Both the position numbers and the translations under genes were made by a program. The notes under the pieces were generated by a model that worked only from the letters and a program-made list of their open reading frames with translations, was not told where the DNA came from and did not search any database. Positions 13,936-24,220 of a stretch of 64,000 nt of DNA are shown here, piece after piece. The stretch lies in NCBI RefSeq assembly GCF_900106775.1, contig NZ_FNNQ01000009.1:94564-158563 (forward strand), written 5' to 3'. The DNA is from Marininema mesophilum (lineage in GTDB: Bacteria > Bacillota > Bacilli > Thermoactinomycetales > DSM-45169). Numbering within the stretch: position 1 is the stretch's first letter; the number at the start of each line of letters is the position of its first letter.

Positions 13936-16900
13936 TTACACTGTACTCTCTTTCCCACTCTCTATCTGCTTCTCCTTCTTCACCTGTTTCCAGAAGAAGA
14001 GCTCATACATCACTGGAATGATAATCAGGGTGAGGAGAGTGGAACTAGTTAATCCTCCGATAACAACAACCGCGAGGCCCTTGGAGATGAGTGTCCCTGT
14101 AGATGCGCTCAATGCCAGGGGTATCAAGGCAGCTATTGTAGCAAAGGCGGTCATCAGGATGGGACGAAGGCGTGTTTTCCCTGCTTCCATCAAGGATTCG
14201 TGAATACTCATTCCCCGTGCCTGGTTTTGCCCGACACGATCCACCATCACAATCGCATTGGTCGTCACAATACCGATCAGCATCAGTACACCGATCATCG
14301 CACTGATGGAGAGAGGCTCCCCAGTTAGATACAAGCCTAAGATTCCTCCGACAGGTACAAAGATGAGCGACGACAAAATGATGAAGGGAATTCTTGCTTT
14401 CCCAAAGGTGACCAACATGGTGAGGTAGACTAAGCCAATCGCAATCAGCATGGCGAGCCCCAACTCTTTAAAGGTTTTGGTCGTCTCCTCACTTCCGCTT
14501 CCTGCATTAAGTGAGACACCCTTGGGTAAATCCACCTTCGCTTTAACATCACTAATTACCTGTTGCGCCGCTTGTTGAACGTTCTTCCCTTCCACCTGTC
14601 CCGTTACCCGGGCATATACGTTGCCATCTAGCTTTTGGATAGCAGTCACACGATCAACTGCTTTTACATCAGCTACCTTCGACAGCTTAATCATACCGCT
14701 CTTACTTGGAACTTCTAGATCTGCTAAGTCTGATCGGGAATCCAAGGCTTTGTCATAGGTTAATTCCACATTGCGCTCTTTACCTGAGAGTTTCATGTCC
14801 TCAATGGTAACTGGGCGTGTGCGATCCGAGATTAGACCCATAACCGTAGATCCTGAAATTCCTTCTTTTGCAGCTTTTTCAGAATCAATCTGTACGACCC
14901 ATTGCCGCTGTTTATCCTGGAGGTTATTGGTTACATTTTTCAAATCATCTCGATCATCCATCAACTTCTGTACATCTGAAGCAGCCTTTTGTAGCTTATC
15001 TGTATTATTGGAATAAAGGTCAATATCCACATTGGTGTTACTAGGCGGGCCACCGGATTGGAGTTCTTGCAAGGAGACGATTCCCTTTGGTGACTCCCCA
15101 TGTACAATGCGATTGATCTCTTTTTCAAGTGTCTTCATCTCTTGATTAACATTGGCATTCTTTTTTAAGGTGATAAAGTAGTTTGCCTGGTTTTTCTTCT
15201 CCAGACCTGTCTGGAAATCTTGGCTGCCTACCCCCGTTGATACTGCCTGGATGGTATCCTTCCGCTCTGCTAATGCCTTCTCAATATCGAGGGAGACTCG
15301 GTTTGTCTTCTTTAAATCAGTCGATGCTGGCAGTTCCACCTTACCAATGATCGTTTTTTGTGTATCATCTGGTAAAAAGGTAAAGCCAAGACTTGGAATC
15401 AACGACAGCGTACCGCCCAAGATGAGGATCGAGAGAGCGATCACCCATCCCTTACGATTGAGGGAAGTACGAATCACTTTTGCATAATTCCTTTGCAACC
15501 AGGTTTCCTTCTTCTCCTCCTTCACTTTTGAAAAGGAGAAGCGACCCAAAATCGGTACGATGGTTACCGCAACCAACAACGATGCCAGCAGAGCGGATAC
15601 GACGGTCAGAGCAAAGGGTTGGAAAAATTCACCCGTGACACCACCCACAAAACCAAGTGGGAGGAAAACCACAGCGGTGGTTAATGTAGAGGAAACGATG
15701 GCCTTTAACACTTCTCGAGTGGATTGTGCCACTAACTCTGTCCGATCCTCTTTTCCCTTGCCCTGTCGAATCCGGCGGAATATATTTTCGATCACAACAA
15801 TCGAGTCATCGACCACCCGCCCCACAGCGACAGCCATACCGCCTAGGGTCATCATATTAAGGGTGATATCCTGCTGATTGAGGAAGATCGCCGACATTAG
15901 AAGGGATAGAGGGATGGAGACGATCGCGATAATCGTCGCCCGCACATTACGCAGGAAGAGCAATACAGCTAAGGAAGCAAACAATGCCCCATATAACCCT
16001 TCTCGGATCAGAGTATTGACAGAATCCGTAATCCCCTTGGCCTGTTCAAAACCGATTTCATACTTCACCCGGTCTTTATAATCATTGAGGACTTTTATTA
16101 CTTTATCTGCCGTAGATACGGTATTGGCATCTTGCTTTTTAGTAATAGCAATCGACAGAGCATCTTTTTGATTAAACCGGGTATATTCTTCCCGATTCTT
16201 TACTACCTTCACCGATGCTATATCCGCTAACTTTACAGCACTCGCCTGGGAAGGTGCAGCTCCTCCACCTCCTTGGGGCATTCCCTGTGAACTACCCTGT
16301 GGACTACTTCCAGGTGCTCCCCCACTCCCATTGGCATTACCTGGAGAAGTATTTGGCGCCCCTGTTGTACCTTGTCCTCCAGATGGATCAATCCTTAGTT
16401 TTTTCAGATCAGACAGGGTATCTAGCTTCTCCTCTACTCGGACAGGTATGTTCAATTCATCTGCGGTTACTTCGCCAGCAGGCAAGGAGAAGCCCTTTGC
16501 CTCGATAGCATCCTTCACCTGAGCGAGGGTGATACCGCGTTTCGCCGCTTTCTTACGATCCAAGGTAACTTGGACCTTCTCCGACTTTGATCCACCAGCA
16601 GAGACTTCATTTACACCAGGAATCTTCTCTAGCTTTGGCTTGATCTCATCCGTAAAAATCTTTTCACCATTATGATTCCCTTTGCCATAGAGGGCGATGT
16701 TATAGATGGGAATCGAACCAAAGGAGAAACGATTCACCTCTGTCGATGCATCCTTTGGCAAATTTGCTTTTTGAACCAAGGTATTGATCTGGCGTTCCAC
16801 ATCATCCATATCCGTATCAAAGGGGAATTCCAGATTGATCACCGCAGTACTATCATGGGATGAGCTATCGATCTTCCGTAGCCCCTCCAATTTCTCCAGT

Positions 16901-17112
16901 TCCTTTTCTAGCGGTGTCGTTACTTGATCCTCCATATCCTGTGGAGATGTACCCGGATCAGTCGCTTGCACACTGATCTGAGGAAACTCGACATCGGGTA
17001 GTAAATCTACCTTCAATTCTTGAAAAGAAAAGATTCCAGCCACGATGAATAACGTAGCAAGTATTCCAATTGCGATCGGGTTCTTCAGACTAAATCGTGT
17101 CAGGAAATTCAT
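13936..17112 (-). CDS. RND-family efflux permease (SwrC/AcrB type)
   Basis: 1058 residues. TM1 at 10-30 is followed by a periplasmic-type porter domain (FPQISVQATDPGTSPQDMED), the TM4 proton-relay motif GRVVDDSIVVIENIFRRI and the second half with its own TM bundle ending in the YELFFWK tail. A Gly/Pro/Ser/Asn-rich low-complexity loop (about residues 250-290) is inserted in the first porter domain. Such single-gene RND pumps in Bacillales (SwrC/YerP) export surfactin or other lipophilic compounds without an outer-membrane partner. ATG follows AGAAGGGACG. No adjacent membrane-fusion gene or regulator is visible. Confidence 0.92.
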   Translation of the reverse strand: MNFLTRFSLKNPIAIGILATLFIVAGIFSFQELKVDLLPDVEFPQISVQATDPGTSPQDMEDQVTTPLEKELEKLEGLRKIDSSSHDSTAVINLEFPFDTDMDDVERQINTLVQKANLPKDASTEVNRFSFGSIPIYNIALYGKGNHNGEKIFTDEIKPKLEKIPGVNEVSAGGSKSEKVQVTLDRKKAAKRGITLAQVKDAIEAKGFSLPAGEVTADELNIPVRVEEKLDTLSDLKKLRIDPSGGQGTTGAPNTSPGNANGSGGAPGSSPQGSSQGMPQGGGGAAPSQASAVKLADIASVKVVKNREEYTRFNQKDALSIAITKKQDANTVSTADKVIKVLNDYKDRVKYEIGFEQAKGITDSVNTLIREGLYGALFASLAVLLFLRNVRATIIAIVSIPLSLLMSAIFLNQQDITLNMMTLGGMAVAVGRVVDDSIVVIENIFRRIRQGKGKEDRTELVAQSTREVLKAIVSSTLTTAVVFLPLGFVGGVTGEFFQPFALTVVSALLASLLVAVTIVPILGRFSFSKVKEEKKETWLQRNYAKVIRTSLNRKGWVIALSILILGGTLSLIPSLGFTFLPDDTQKTIIGKVELPASTDLKKTNRVSLDIEKALAERKDTIQAVSTGVGSQDFQTGLEKKNQANYFITLKKNANVNQEMKTLEKEINRIVHGESPKGIVSLQELQSGGPPSNTNVDIDLYSNNTDKLQKAASDVQKLMDDRDDLKNVTNNLQDKQRQWVVQIDSEKAAKEGISGSTVMGLISDRTRPVTIEDMKLSGKERNVELTYDKALDSRSDLADLEVPSKSGMIKLSKVADVKAVDRVTAIQKLDGNVYARVTGQVEGKNVQQAAQQVISDVKAKVDLPKGVSLNAGSGSEETTKTFKELGLAMLIAIGLVYLTMLVTFGKARIPFIILSSLIFVPVGGILGLYLTGEPLSISAMIGVLMLIGIVTTNAIVMVDRVGQNQARGMSIHESLMEAGKTRLRPILMTAFATIAALIPLALSASTGTLISKGLAVVVIGGLTSSTLLTLIIIPVMYELFFWKQVKKEKQIESGKESTV

Positions 17113-17305
17113 CTCATTCGTCCCTTCTAAAAAGATCTCTTCACTATTTTAACGAAAGTAAAGAAAGAATCGCTCCGCCCCAAGGCGGAACAAACTTCCT
17201 TCCCTCGATTGAATAGCCCATCAATGCCCCTGAAAACGATTAGGCACTACGTATCCATCTCCATCATAACGGAAGTTGCGAGAAGAAATCCAAGTTTAAT
17301 AAAAA

Positions 17306-17335
17306 TAAAAAGACGGGACTCTTCTGAGTCCGCCT
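17306..17335 (-). terminator. Terminator of the lipoprotein gene
   Basis: GGCGGACTC-agaa-GAGTCCCGTC followed by TTTTTATTTTT on the minus strand. The remaining ~190 bases up to the RND gene show no gene. Confidence 0.75.
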
Positions 17336-17395
17336 CACTTTATAATGATAGATGATTCCATCACTAGTGGTCTCTTTTTTAATCAGTCCAATTAA

Positions 17396-18118
17396 TTAAA
17401 GGGTTAAGCCACTACCTTCTTCACCCGAATCCTTGATGCGGTTTGCCCAATCTTCTTTATCTGCGTCATCCATCAACCCTCTATCATTCAGATAGATGAG
17501 CACATACACTCCTTCTTTCGCCTCTATAAAACGGGTGTACCCATACGCTTTTTTTGATATAGAATCCACTTCAGCAAAAACATCATCTCCTGTCCCTTCG
17601 ATAATTTCCCAATCATTCGCTTCCCAAAGGCCATCCTTAACTAATTTCGACATATACTTCTTAGCAAAAACTCCCAAATTACCATTAGTATCTAATTTTT
17701 CGAAGTTGGTGACTACAATAATTTCGTCCGTCTGTTCCTCTGCTACTCCCTCAGGTGTAATTAAAGTGGAATTGATTTGCATTCCGTCTTGAGCAGTAGT
17801 GCTATCCTGATCAGCCTGCTTCCAATTCTGATCATCCGTTTTCACCATAAAATTATTAACGGATACTTCCTTGTCATCTAATGCTGCTCCCTCTCCATCT
17901 TGAGCATTTTCAGGTAATTGACCATCCTGCTCAGGGTCTTCCTCCTTGGATGCTTCAGATTTCTTTTCCTTCTCCGATGTCTTTGTTGACTTGCTATCCG
18001 CTACTTTCTTTTTTTGCTCTGCTTGTACATCGGCCAATTTTTCAAGTACAAGGGAACAGCCACTCGAAAAAACCAATGCTAATATTGACAGCCCTGCTAA
18101 CCAACTTCGCAACTGCAA
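17396..18118 (-). CDS. Putative lipoprotein of unknown function
   Basis: 240 residues from TTG 18118, behind AAAGGGGA (an ATG at 18139 is part of that site). A hydrophobic signal ends in the lipobox LVFSSGC. A Lys/Glu/Ser-rich linker follows (about residues 35-80), then a globular domain with NWEIIEGTGDDVFAEVD, KKAYGYTRFIEAKEGVYVLI and GLMDDADKEDW. The compact alpha/beta C-terminal domain suggests an extracytoplasmic binding or stress protein. I recognise no named family. It is monocistronic by position. Confidence 0.65.
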   Translation of the reverse strand: MQLRSWLAGLSILALVFSSGCSLVLEKLADVQAEQKKKVADSKSTKTSEKEKKSEASKEEDPEQDGQLPENAQDGEGAALDDKEVSVNNFMVKTDDQNWKQADQDSTTAQDGMQINSTLITPEGVAEEQTDEIIVVTNFEKLDTNGNLGVFAKKYMSKLVKDGLWEANDWEIIEGTGDDVFAEVDSISKKAYGYTRFIEAKEGVYVLIYLNDRGLMDDADKEDWANRIKDSGEEGSGLTL

Positions 18119-18233
18119 AAAGAAACATCCCCTTTCCATTGGAAATAATTGCACTCTCCTTTTATCCTATTGTATTTAATTCGTATCGTCACTAGGTTAA
18201 AAGAACTAATTCGTAGGAAGATTTCCCTTCCAC

Positions 18234-18265
18234 AAAAAGTAGGAGCTGGAATCCAGCTCCTACTT
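18234..18265 (-). terminator. Terminator of the aceBA operon
   Basis: Perfect stem AAGTAGGAGCTGG with its complement and a short loop, followed by TTTTTGTGG on the minus strand. Confidence 0.85.
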
Positions 18266-18284
18266 CCGATTTCTATCCAAAAAT

Positions 18285-19565
18285 TTATGCGCTGAACTGT
18301 TCTTCCTCAGTAGAGCCTTTAAGAGCCGTGGTGGAGGAAGTACCACCGGTGATTGCCATAGAGACAGAGTCAAAGTATCCAGTACCCACTTCACGTTGGT
18401 GACGAGTAGCGGAGTATCCATGAACTTCATTAGAGAATTCTTTCTCCTGGAGTTCAGAGTAAGCAGCCATTCCACGATCTTTGTAACCAAGAGCCAGTTC
18501 AAACATGCTGTTGTTTAGAGCGTGGAAACCAGCCAAGGTAACAAATTGGAACTTGTAGCCCATTTCGCCCAGTTCATATTGGAACTTAGCGATGGTCTCA
18601 TCATCCAACTTTTTCTTCCAGTTGAAGGAAGGCGAGCAGTTGTAAGCGAGCAGTTTACCTGGGAACTTCGCATGGATCGCTTCAGCGAAACGGCGAGCTT
18701 CATCCAAATCCGGAGTTGAAGTTTCACACCAGATGAGATCCGCATAGGGTGCGTAAGCCAAACCACGAGCAATTGCAGTATCAAGTCCTGCTTTCTGACG
18801 GAAGAATCCTTCTGCTGTCCGTTCACCGGTTAAGAACTCATGATCCCGCTCATCGATATCACTGGTGATTAGTTCCGCTGCGTTAGCATCTGTACGCGCA
18901 ACTACAATCGTCGGTGTGCCCATCACGTCTGCTGCAAGACGAGCAGAAATCAGGTTCCGTACGGCTTGGGCGGTTGGGATCAACACTTTCCCACCGAGGT
19001 GACCACACTTTTTCTCAGATGCGAGCTGATCTTCAAAGTGAACACCAGCAGCACCTGCTTCGATCATTCCTTTCATCAATTCAAATACGTTGAGAGGACC
19101 ACCGAAACCAGCTTCAGCATCGGCTACGATCGGAGCGAACCAGTCACGCTGTGCACCGCCCTCAGCATGTTCGACCTGATCGGCTCGTTGCAGGGCTTGA
19201 TTGATCCTCTTTACTACGTGAGGAACACTGTTTGCAGGGTAGAGGCTTTGGTCTGGGTACATATGACCAGAGAGGTTAGCATCTGCCGCTACTTGCCAGC
19301 CGGAGAGATAGATCGCTTTTAGGCCTGCTTTTACTTGTTGTACTGCTTGGTTACCAGTCAAAGCACCGAGTGCATGTACATGATGCTCATCATGAAGGGA
19401 GTTCCAGAGACGCTTGGCTCCCCGATCAGCTAAGGTGTACTCGATAGGGAAGGAACCACGTAGTTTGATGACTTCTGTCGCGGTGTAGCCACGTTCAATT
19501 CCTTTCCAACGCGGGTTGGTTTCCCATTCTTTTTGCATTTGTGCAGCTTCTTGTTGAACAGTCAT
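18285..19565 (-). CDS. aceA: Isocitrate lyase
   Basis: 426 residues. It carries the catalytic signature SEKKCGHLGGK, GGPLNVFELMKGMIEAGAAG with the HFEDQL substrate block, and WCETSTPDLDEARRFAE. Isocitrate lyase splits isocitrate into glyoxylate and succinate, bypassing the decarboxylating TCA steps during growth on acetate or fatty acids. ATG follows AAGGAGAGATAT. It is the second gene after malate synthase, with a 75-base gap and a strong terminator behind it. The length is that of typical bacterial enzymes. Confidence 0.97.
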   Translation of the reverse strand: MTVQQEAAQMQKEWETNPRWKGIERGYTATEVIKLRGSFPIEYTLADRGAKRLWNSLHDEHHVHALGALTGNQAVQQVKAGLKAIYLSGWQVAADANLSGHMYPDQSLYPANSVPHVVKRINQALQRADQVEHAEGGAQRDWFAPIVADAEAGFGGPLNVFELMKGMIEAGAAGVHFEDQLASEKKCGHLGGKVLIPTAQAVRNLISARLAADVMGTPTIVVARTDANAAELITSDIDERDHEFLTGERTAEGFFRQKAGLDTAIARGLAYAPYADLIWCETSTPDLDEARRFAEAIHAKFPGKLLAYNCSPSFNWKKKLDDETIAKFQYELGEMGYKFQFVTLAGFHALNNSMFELALGYKDRGMAAYSELQEKEFSNEVHGYSATRHQREVGTGYFDSVSMAITGGTSSTTALKGSTEEEQFSA

Positions 19566-19640
19566 TTTATATCTCTCCTTATGTTATCCTGCGCAACTTG
19601 CGCAATGATTTCTGGGATACGCTATTGATGACGCTTTCAT

Positions 19641-21251
19641 TCAGGCCCTGAGCCTTTCATAACCCGGCAAAGTCAGAAATTCGACGAATTCATCCGCCAA
19701 GGTAAGTTCCGTAAATAATTCCTTCGCCTCAGCGAAACGCCCTTTCACAAAGTTTTCTTCCCCAAGTCGTTCTTTGATGCGGGTTAACTCTTCCTCCACA
19801 GTGAGAAGGAATAGCTCCTTAGTTACGTCACGTCCATCATCCAAGATGCCCTTAGGATGACGAATCCATTGCCATACTTGGGCTCGGGAGATTTCCGCGG
19901 TAGCCGCATCCTCCATCAAATTATTAATTCCCACTGCGCCAAATCCACGCAGCCATGCTTCGATGTACTGAATCCCGACATTGATGTTATCCCGTAAACC
20001 TTGTTCAGTAATCGAACCTTCTGGTACCCGACACAGATCCTCAGCGGTTACTTTCACATCTCCCCGCTTTTTATCGATCTGGTTAGGGTAGAGCATATGT
20101 TTATCAAAAATCTCTCTTGCTACAGGCACAAGTGCCGGATGAGCAACCCATGTACCATCATGGCCATCAAGGGCTTCTCGTTCTTTATCCACACGGACTT
20201 TGTTCAAAGCCTCTTCATTTGCCTTCTCATCTCCCTTGACGGGGATCTGAGCAGCCATTCCACCGATACATGGTGCGTTTCGCTTATGACAGGTTTTCAC
20301 TGCCAAGAGTGTATAGGCTCTCATAAATGGAACCGTCATCGTCACCTGGGAACGGTCTGGCATGATCACCTCTGGGCGATTGCGGAGGCGTTTGATGTAG
20401 CTAAAGATATAATCCCAGCGACCACAATTGAGTCCTGCAGAATGCTCCTTCAGTTCAAAAAGTATCTCGTTCATCTCAAAGGAAGCCATAATCGTTTCGA
20501 TCAATACCGTCGCTTTGATAGTACCCTGAGCAATTTTCAATGTATCCTGGGCAAAGGTGAACACATCGTTCCAGAGGCGTGCCTCTAGGTGACTCTCTAA
20601 CTTCGGAAGATAAAAATAAGGTCCAGAACCCTTATGAAGAAGAGTTTTTGCATTATGGAAGAAATAAAGCCCAAAATCAAACAGTCCAGCCGGAACTGGC
20701 TTACCATCCACTTCTACGTGCTTTTCATCTAAATGCCATCCCCGGGGACGAATCAAGAGGACAGCTGGATTCTCTTTTAGTTCATACCGCTTCCCGTTAG
20801 GAGCAGTAAAATCGATCTGCCGATTAACAGCATCTCGCATATTGATTTGCCCTTGGATGCTATTCTCCCACGTTGGCGAGTTCGCATCTTCAAAGTCAGC
20901 CATAAAGATCTTCGCTCCGGAGTTCAGGGCGTTGATCACCATTTTCCGATCCGATGTGGGGCCAGTAATCTCTACACGACGATCCTTAAGATCATACGGG
21001 AGATCAGCAATGTGCCAAGAGCTGTTACGGATCTCTGCTGTTTCCGGAAGGAAATCAGGTCCCTTTCCTGTATCAATCTCCTGCTGTCTCTGCCTGCGTT
21101 TTTCGAGTAACTCATCCCTGCGGCCACTAAAACGGCGAACCAACTCAGCGACAAAGGTCACCGCCTCCGGGGTGAGGATATCAGCAAAATCCTTGGTAAC
21201 TTCCCCTTTGACATTTACATGAGCGGGAAAAGAGGGTGTTTGCGTGCTCAC
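19641..21251 (-). CDS. aceB: Malate synthase A
   Basis: 536 residues, the normal size of malate synthase A. Blocks seen are FMADFEDANSPTW near 130, LLIRPRGWHLDEKHV, PYFYLPKLESHLEARLWNDVF, VLIETIMASFEMNEILFEL and HDGTWVAHPALVPVA. It condenses acetyl-CoA with glyoxylate to malate, completing the glyoxylate shunt with aceA downstream. GTG 21251 is preferred, eleven bases after AGGGAG; the longer frame starting at 21281 covers that site. A sigma-A promoter lies at 21326-21355. I saw no cre site between promoter and gene. Confidence 0.96.
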   Translation of the reverse strand: MSTQTPSFPAHVNVKGEVTKDFADILTPEAVTFVAELVRRFSGRRDELLEKRRQRQQEIDTGKGPDFLPETAEIRNSSWHIADLPYDLKDRRVEITGPTSDRKMVINALNSGAKIFMADFEDANSPTWENSIQGQINMRDAVNRQIDFTAPNGKRYELKENPAVLLIRPRGWHLDEKHVEVDGKPVPAGLFDFGLYFFHNAKTLLHKGSGPYFYLPKLESHLEARLWNDVFTFAQDTLKIAQGTIKATVLIETIMASFEMNEILFELKEHSAGLNCGRWDYIFSYIKRLRNRPEVIMPDRSQVTMTVPFMRAYTLLAVKTCHKRNAPCIGGMAAQIPVKGDEKANEEALNKVRVDKEREALDGHDGTWVAHPALVPVAREIFDKHMLYPNQIDKKRGDVKVTAEDLCRVPEGSITEQGLRDNINVGIQYIEAWLRGFGAVGINNLMEDAATAEISRAQVWQWIRHPKGILDDGRDVTKELFLLTVEEELTRIKERLGEENFVKGRFAEAKELFTELTLADEFVEFLTLPGYERLRA

Positions 21252-21325
21252 GGGTGCTTTCACTCCCTCGAAAAAGATCATTTGATGTCATACTGTTTAA
21301 GTACAGAAACCATCTTTCGACTTGT

Positions 21326-21355
21326 ATTATATAACAGTACAATTCAAATTGACAA
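21326..21355 (-). promoter_or_regulatory. Sigma-A promoter of aceBA
   Basis: TTGTCA at 21355-21350, an 18-base spacer and TATAAT at 21331-21326 on the minus strand, about 75 bases before the start codon. Confidence 0.65.
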
Positions 21356-21439
21356 TACTTTTTTTCAATTCAAAGTATATCGTCACTCCAACCGCCCTTA
21401 ACTCTGCTCTAGTACAGATTAAAAATATCCTTCTTCCAG

Positions 21440-21479
21440 ACTTTCGCTGACTGAAAGTCCACTTTTATTAATGGGGGTG
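21440..21479 (+). mobile_element. Possible relic of an IS605-type element end
   Basis: ACTTTCgctgactGAAAGT forms a hairpin. GACTGAAAGTCCACTT is nearly the same as GACTGAAAGCCCACTT at the left end of the element at 37936. Only this end is recognisable; the rest up to 21636 is ordinary intergenic sequence. Confidence 0.35.
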
Positions 21480-21636
21480 TTAAGACAATGATTTTTAAAT
21501 TCTGACTATTGAAGAGGAATCTCCGCACTCTTGAAAAAGAACACATGGTAACTTAACCTCAACAAAAGGGTTTGATGCTGCTCCAATCTCACCTTTTGAA
21601 GATCAAAATCCACTAGAGTGTCATAGGAGGAGTCAC

Positions 21637-22260
21637 ATGACGGAATTTTATTCAATTGTTCTTATTACTATTTTGGCAACGATGAGTCCTGGGCCAGACT
21701 TTGCAATGATTACGCGAAATAGCTACCTGTATGGTCGACCTTCTGGGTTGTTTGCAGCCTTGGGAATTAGCTTAGGTGTACAGGTTCATGTGTTGTACAC
21801 TATCTTTGGGATTGGTTTGATAATTTCCCAATCTGTCATCTTGTTTACCCTTATCAAAGTGGTAGGCGCCATCTATCTCATCTTTATTGGTATAAAAACA
21901 TTTATCAATCGTGAAGGTCTCCGTATTGATTTACAAGGAGGCAATAGCTCCCTTTCATCCTTCTCCTCATTGAAAAATGGTTTCTTAACCAATGCATTAA
22001 ATCCCAAAACCACTCTATTTGTTGTTAGCACCTTCACCCAAGTAGTAGATGCTCATACACCCTTAGCTATCCAGTTTGGCTACGGACTATTGATGTCCGT
22101 CGTTCATTTCATTTGGTTTGGATTGGTTGCTCTCTTTTTTTCTCGGGAACAATTTCGCAAGAAAATCATGTCCTATCAGAAAGCTGTCGATCGAGGCATC
22201 GGGTCGATCTTAGTTGCTCTAGGCATCTCTTTAATGTTTGCAAACCTATCTAATAGGTGA
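21637..22260 (+). CDS. LysE/RhtB family amino-acid exporter
   Basis: 207 residues with five to six TM segments. The family signature MSPGPDFAMITRNSYLYGR lies right after TM1, with GAIYLIFIGIKTF in TM3 and NALNPKTTLFVVSTF in the middle. LysE/RhtB proteins export lysine, threonine or homoserine when these accumulate. ATG follows AGGAGGAGTC. It is a single gene with a strong terminator shared with the oppositely oriented binding-protein gene. Substrate specificity is unknown. Confidence 0.93.
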   Translation: MTEFYSIVLITILATMSPGPDFAMITRNSYLYGRPSGLFAALGISLGVQVHVLYTIFGIGLIISQSVILFTLIKVVGAIYLIFIGIKTFINREGLRIDLQGGNSSLSSFSSLKNGFLTNALNPKTTLFVVSTFTQVVDAHTPLAIQFGYGLLMSVVHFIWFGLVALFFSREQFRKKIMSYQKAVDRGIGSILVALGISLMFANLSNR

Positions 22261-22271
22261 ATGAAAGAATT

Positions 22272-22311
22272 AAAACGCCGAAGGTCTCCATGATGAGAAC
22301 CTTCGGCGTTT
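22272..22311. terminator. Bidirectional terminator between lysE-like and oppA-like genes
   Basis: AAAACGCCGAAGGT with its perfect complement around a 12-base loop, with T runs on both sides, between converging genes. Confidence 0.9.
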
Positions 22312-22317
22312 TATTTT

Positions 22318-23982
22318 TTACTTCGGTTGTTGTTCTCTTCCTTGAATATACGTCCATTTCAAGGAATATTCAGGGCCAATCGGCAAGCGATACAGTTGTT
22401 TCACATAGGGCTTTTGCACGTAAGCTTGGGACTCATAGAAGAGGGGAGACACTCCCGCATCATCCATGACAATCTTTTCCGCCTTGACTAAATCTTCGTT
22501 TCGTTGTTTTAAATCCTTGGTTACCTTCGACTTTTCCATCAAACGATCAAAGTCAGCGTTGCTCCACCGACCGAAATTAACTTGGCTTTGGGAGTAACCA
22601 ATCTCCAAAAAGCTCATGGGATCATTATAGCGACCGATCCAGCGCACAAGGGATAGATTAAACATCCCTCTTTGTTCCGCCGCAAGCTTTTGTTTTATCG
22701 CTCTTGGACTGATACTTACATCAATACCGAGGTTATTTTTCCACTCGTTCTTTAAAAATAGCGCAATTTTTTTTCGATCATCGTCATTTACACTTAATTG
22801 AAGGGTCGGCGGAGTTGAAATTCCTAACTCCTTCATCCCTTCATTCAAGAGTTGCTTTGCTTCTGCTGCATCATAATGCGTAAGGGTTCCGGCATCTTTG
22901 CGGAACGTCTTACCATGGGCGTCATCAATACCGTCTGGAACCATTCCCTTTGCAGGGCGTGATCCATTTTTCATTACGCCATTAACCAACTCATCCCGGT
23001 CAATAGCAAGACTGAGTGCCTTACGAATTTTCTTGTTTTGGAAGAATTTCATCCGGTTGTTAAACACCAATAAGAACGTGGCCCCGCGGTCAACAGATTG
23101 GTACTCATTCCCACTTTGGAACGCTTTCACAAGTTTATCGGAGAGAGGAGATAGATCAGACCTATTGGAGGTGTAATCATTCATCGCACTGACAGAGTCA
23201 CTAACGATTTTTACGTCTGCCTTCTCCAACTGCACCGTTTTTGCATCCCAGTAACCTTTGTTTTTCTTATACTGATATCCCTGTTCGTGTTTCCATTTGG
23301 ATAAAATAAAGGGCCCATTGTATACCATCGTATCCTTGTTCGTTCCATACTCTTGTCCATACTTCTTTACAATATCTTGTCTTTGAGGTAAATACGCTGC
23401 GGACGCGAGCATACTCAAAAAATAAGGAGTCGGGTAACGTAAATTCACCTGCAAGGTACGATCATCCAATGCTTTTATACCCAACGTTGTTTCTGGGAGT
23501 TGCCCTCCATAATAGGCCTGCGCATTAACAATAGGAAAAAGAATAACAGCAGATTGCAATTTTAAACGCGGATTGAGAGCCCGTTTCCAAGCATACACAA
23601 AGTCCTGGGCTTTCACTGCTTTACCATCACTCCACTTGGCGTTCTTACGAATCTTGAAAGTGTAAGACTTTTTGTCCGCACTCACCTTCGGCATCGCTTC
23701 TGCCATAGCCGGTTGGGGCTTATTATCCTTGTCCAGCCGCATTAAACCTTCCATCACATTGTTTAATACATTGAAGGAGCTACCATCCAAAGCCGTAGCA
23801 CTATCCAAGGTTGGTGGATCTGCTTCGGTAGTCATCCGCAGAACCTGCTTCTCCTTCTCCTCTTCTGCAGGCGCAGCCTTCTTCTTATCTCCCCATCCTA
23901 GTGAGTCTATCAATCCACATCCTGATAACATCGTAGCTACGGTAAAGATTACGACCGTCAGTACGACTCCCTTTTTTTTCAA
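22318..23982 (-). CDS. Peptide ABC transporter substrate-binding lipoprotein (OppA type)
   Basis: 554 residues. The signal peptide ends in lipobox MLSGCG; the mature protein shows TTEADPPTLDSATA, SYTFKIRKNAKWSDGKAV and YVWKRALNP, all typical of family 5 solute-binding proteins (OppA/DppE). TTG 23982 follows a GGGGGG site. No oppBCDF genes are adjacent, so it probably feeds a permease encoded elsewhere or acts as a pheromone or signal-peptide receptor. Intact by length. Confidence 0.93.
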   Translation of the reverse strand: MKKKGVVLTVVIFTVATMLSGCGLIDSLGWGDKKKAAPAEEEKEKQVLRMTTEADPPTLDSATALDGSSFNVLNNVMEGLMRLDKDNKPQPAMAEAMPKVSADKKSYTFKIRKNAKWSDGKAVKAQDFVYAWKRALNPRLKLQSAVILFPIVNAQAYYGGQLPETTLGIKALDDRTLQVNLRYPTPYFLSMLASAAYLPQRQDIVKKYGQEYGTNKDTMVYNGPFILSKWKHEQGYQYKKNKGYWDAKTVQLEKADVKIVSDSVSAMNDYTSNRSDLSPLSDKLVKAFQSGNEYQSVDRGATFLLVFNNRMKFFQNKKIRKALSLAIDRDELVNGVMKNGSRPAKGMVPDGIDDAHGKTFRKDAGTLTHYDAAEAKQLLNEGMKELGISTPPTLQLSVNDDDRKKIALFLKNEWKNNLGIDVSISPRAIKQKLAAEQRGMFNLSLVRWIGRYNDPMSFLEIGYSQSQVNFGRWSNADFDRLMEKSKVTKDLKQRNEDLVKAEKIVMDDAGVSPLFYESQAYVQKPYVKQLYRLPIGPEYSLKWTYIQGREQQPK

Positions 23983-24220
23983 TCATCGTCCCCCCTTGAG
24001 CTGAACGGAACCGGTCCCAATCGACCAGTAATAAATCTTAGCAAACAGAATATTTGCTAGAAGATACCTTTTCAATTATAGTGCAATCACATCAGGTAAG
24101 AAAGAGTAGGTTTAATTAGTTTTTTCCTTTTTTGCACATCAAAGAAGGATAGGGAAAATAACCGAAAACCAATGAGATATGGTATAGTATGGCTGAAATC
24201 CTTAAGGAAGGAGGTTAACT

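Noticed and set aside
13821..14021. Plus-strand frame of 66 residues overlapping the end of the RND pump gene
   Set aside because: Low-complexity Ser/Leu-rich translation without ribosome binding site; it crosses the pump terminator and its 3' end.
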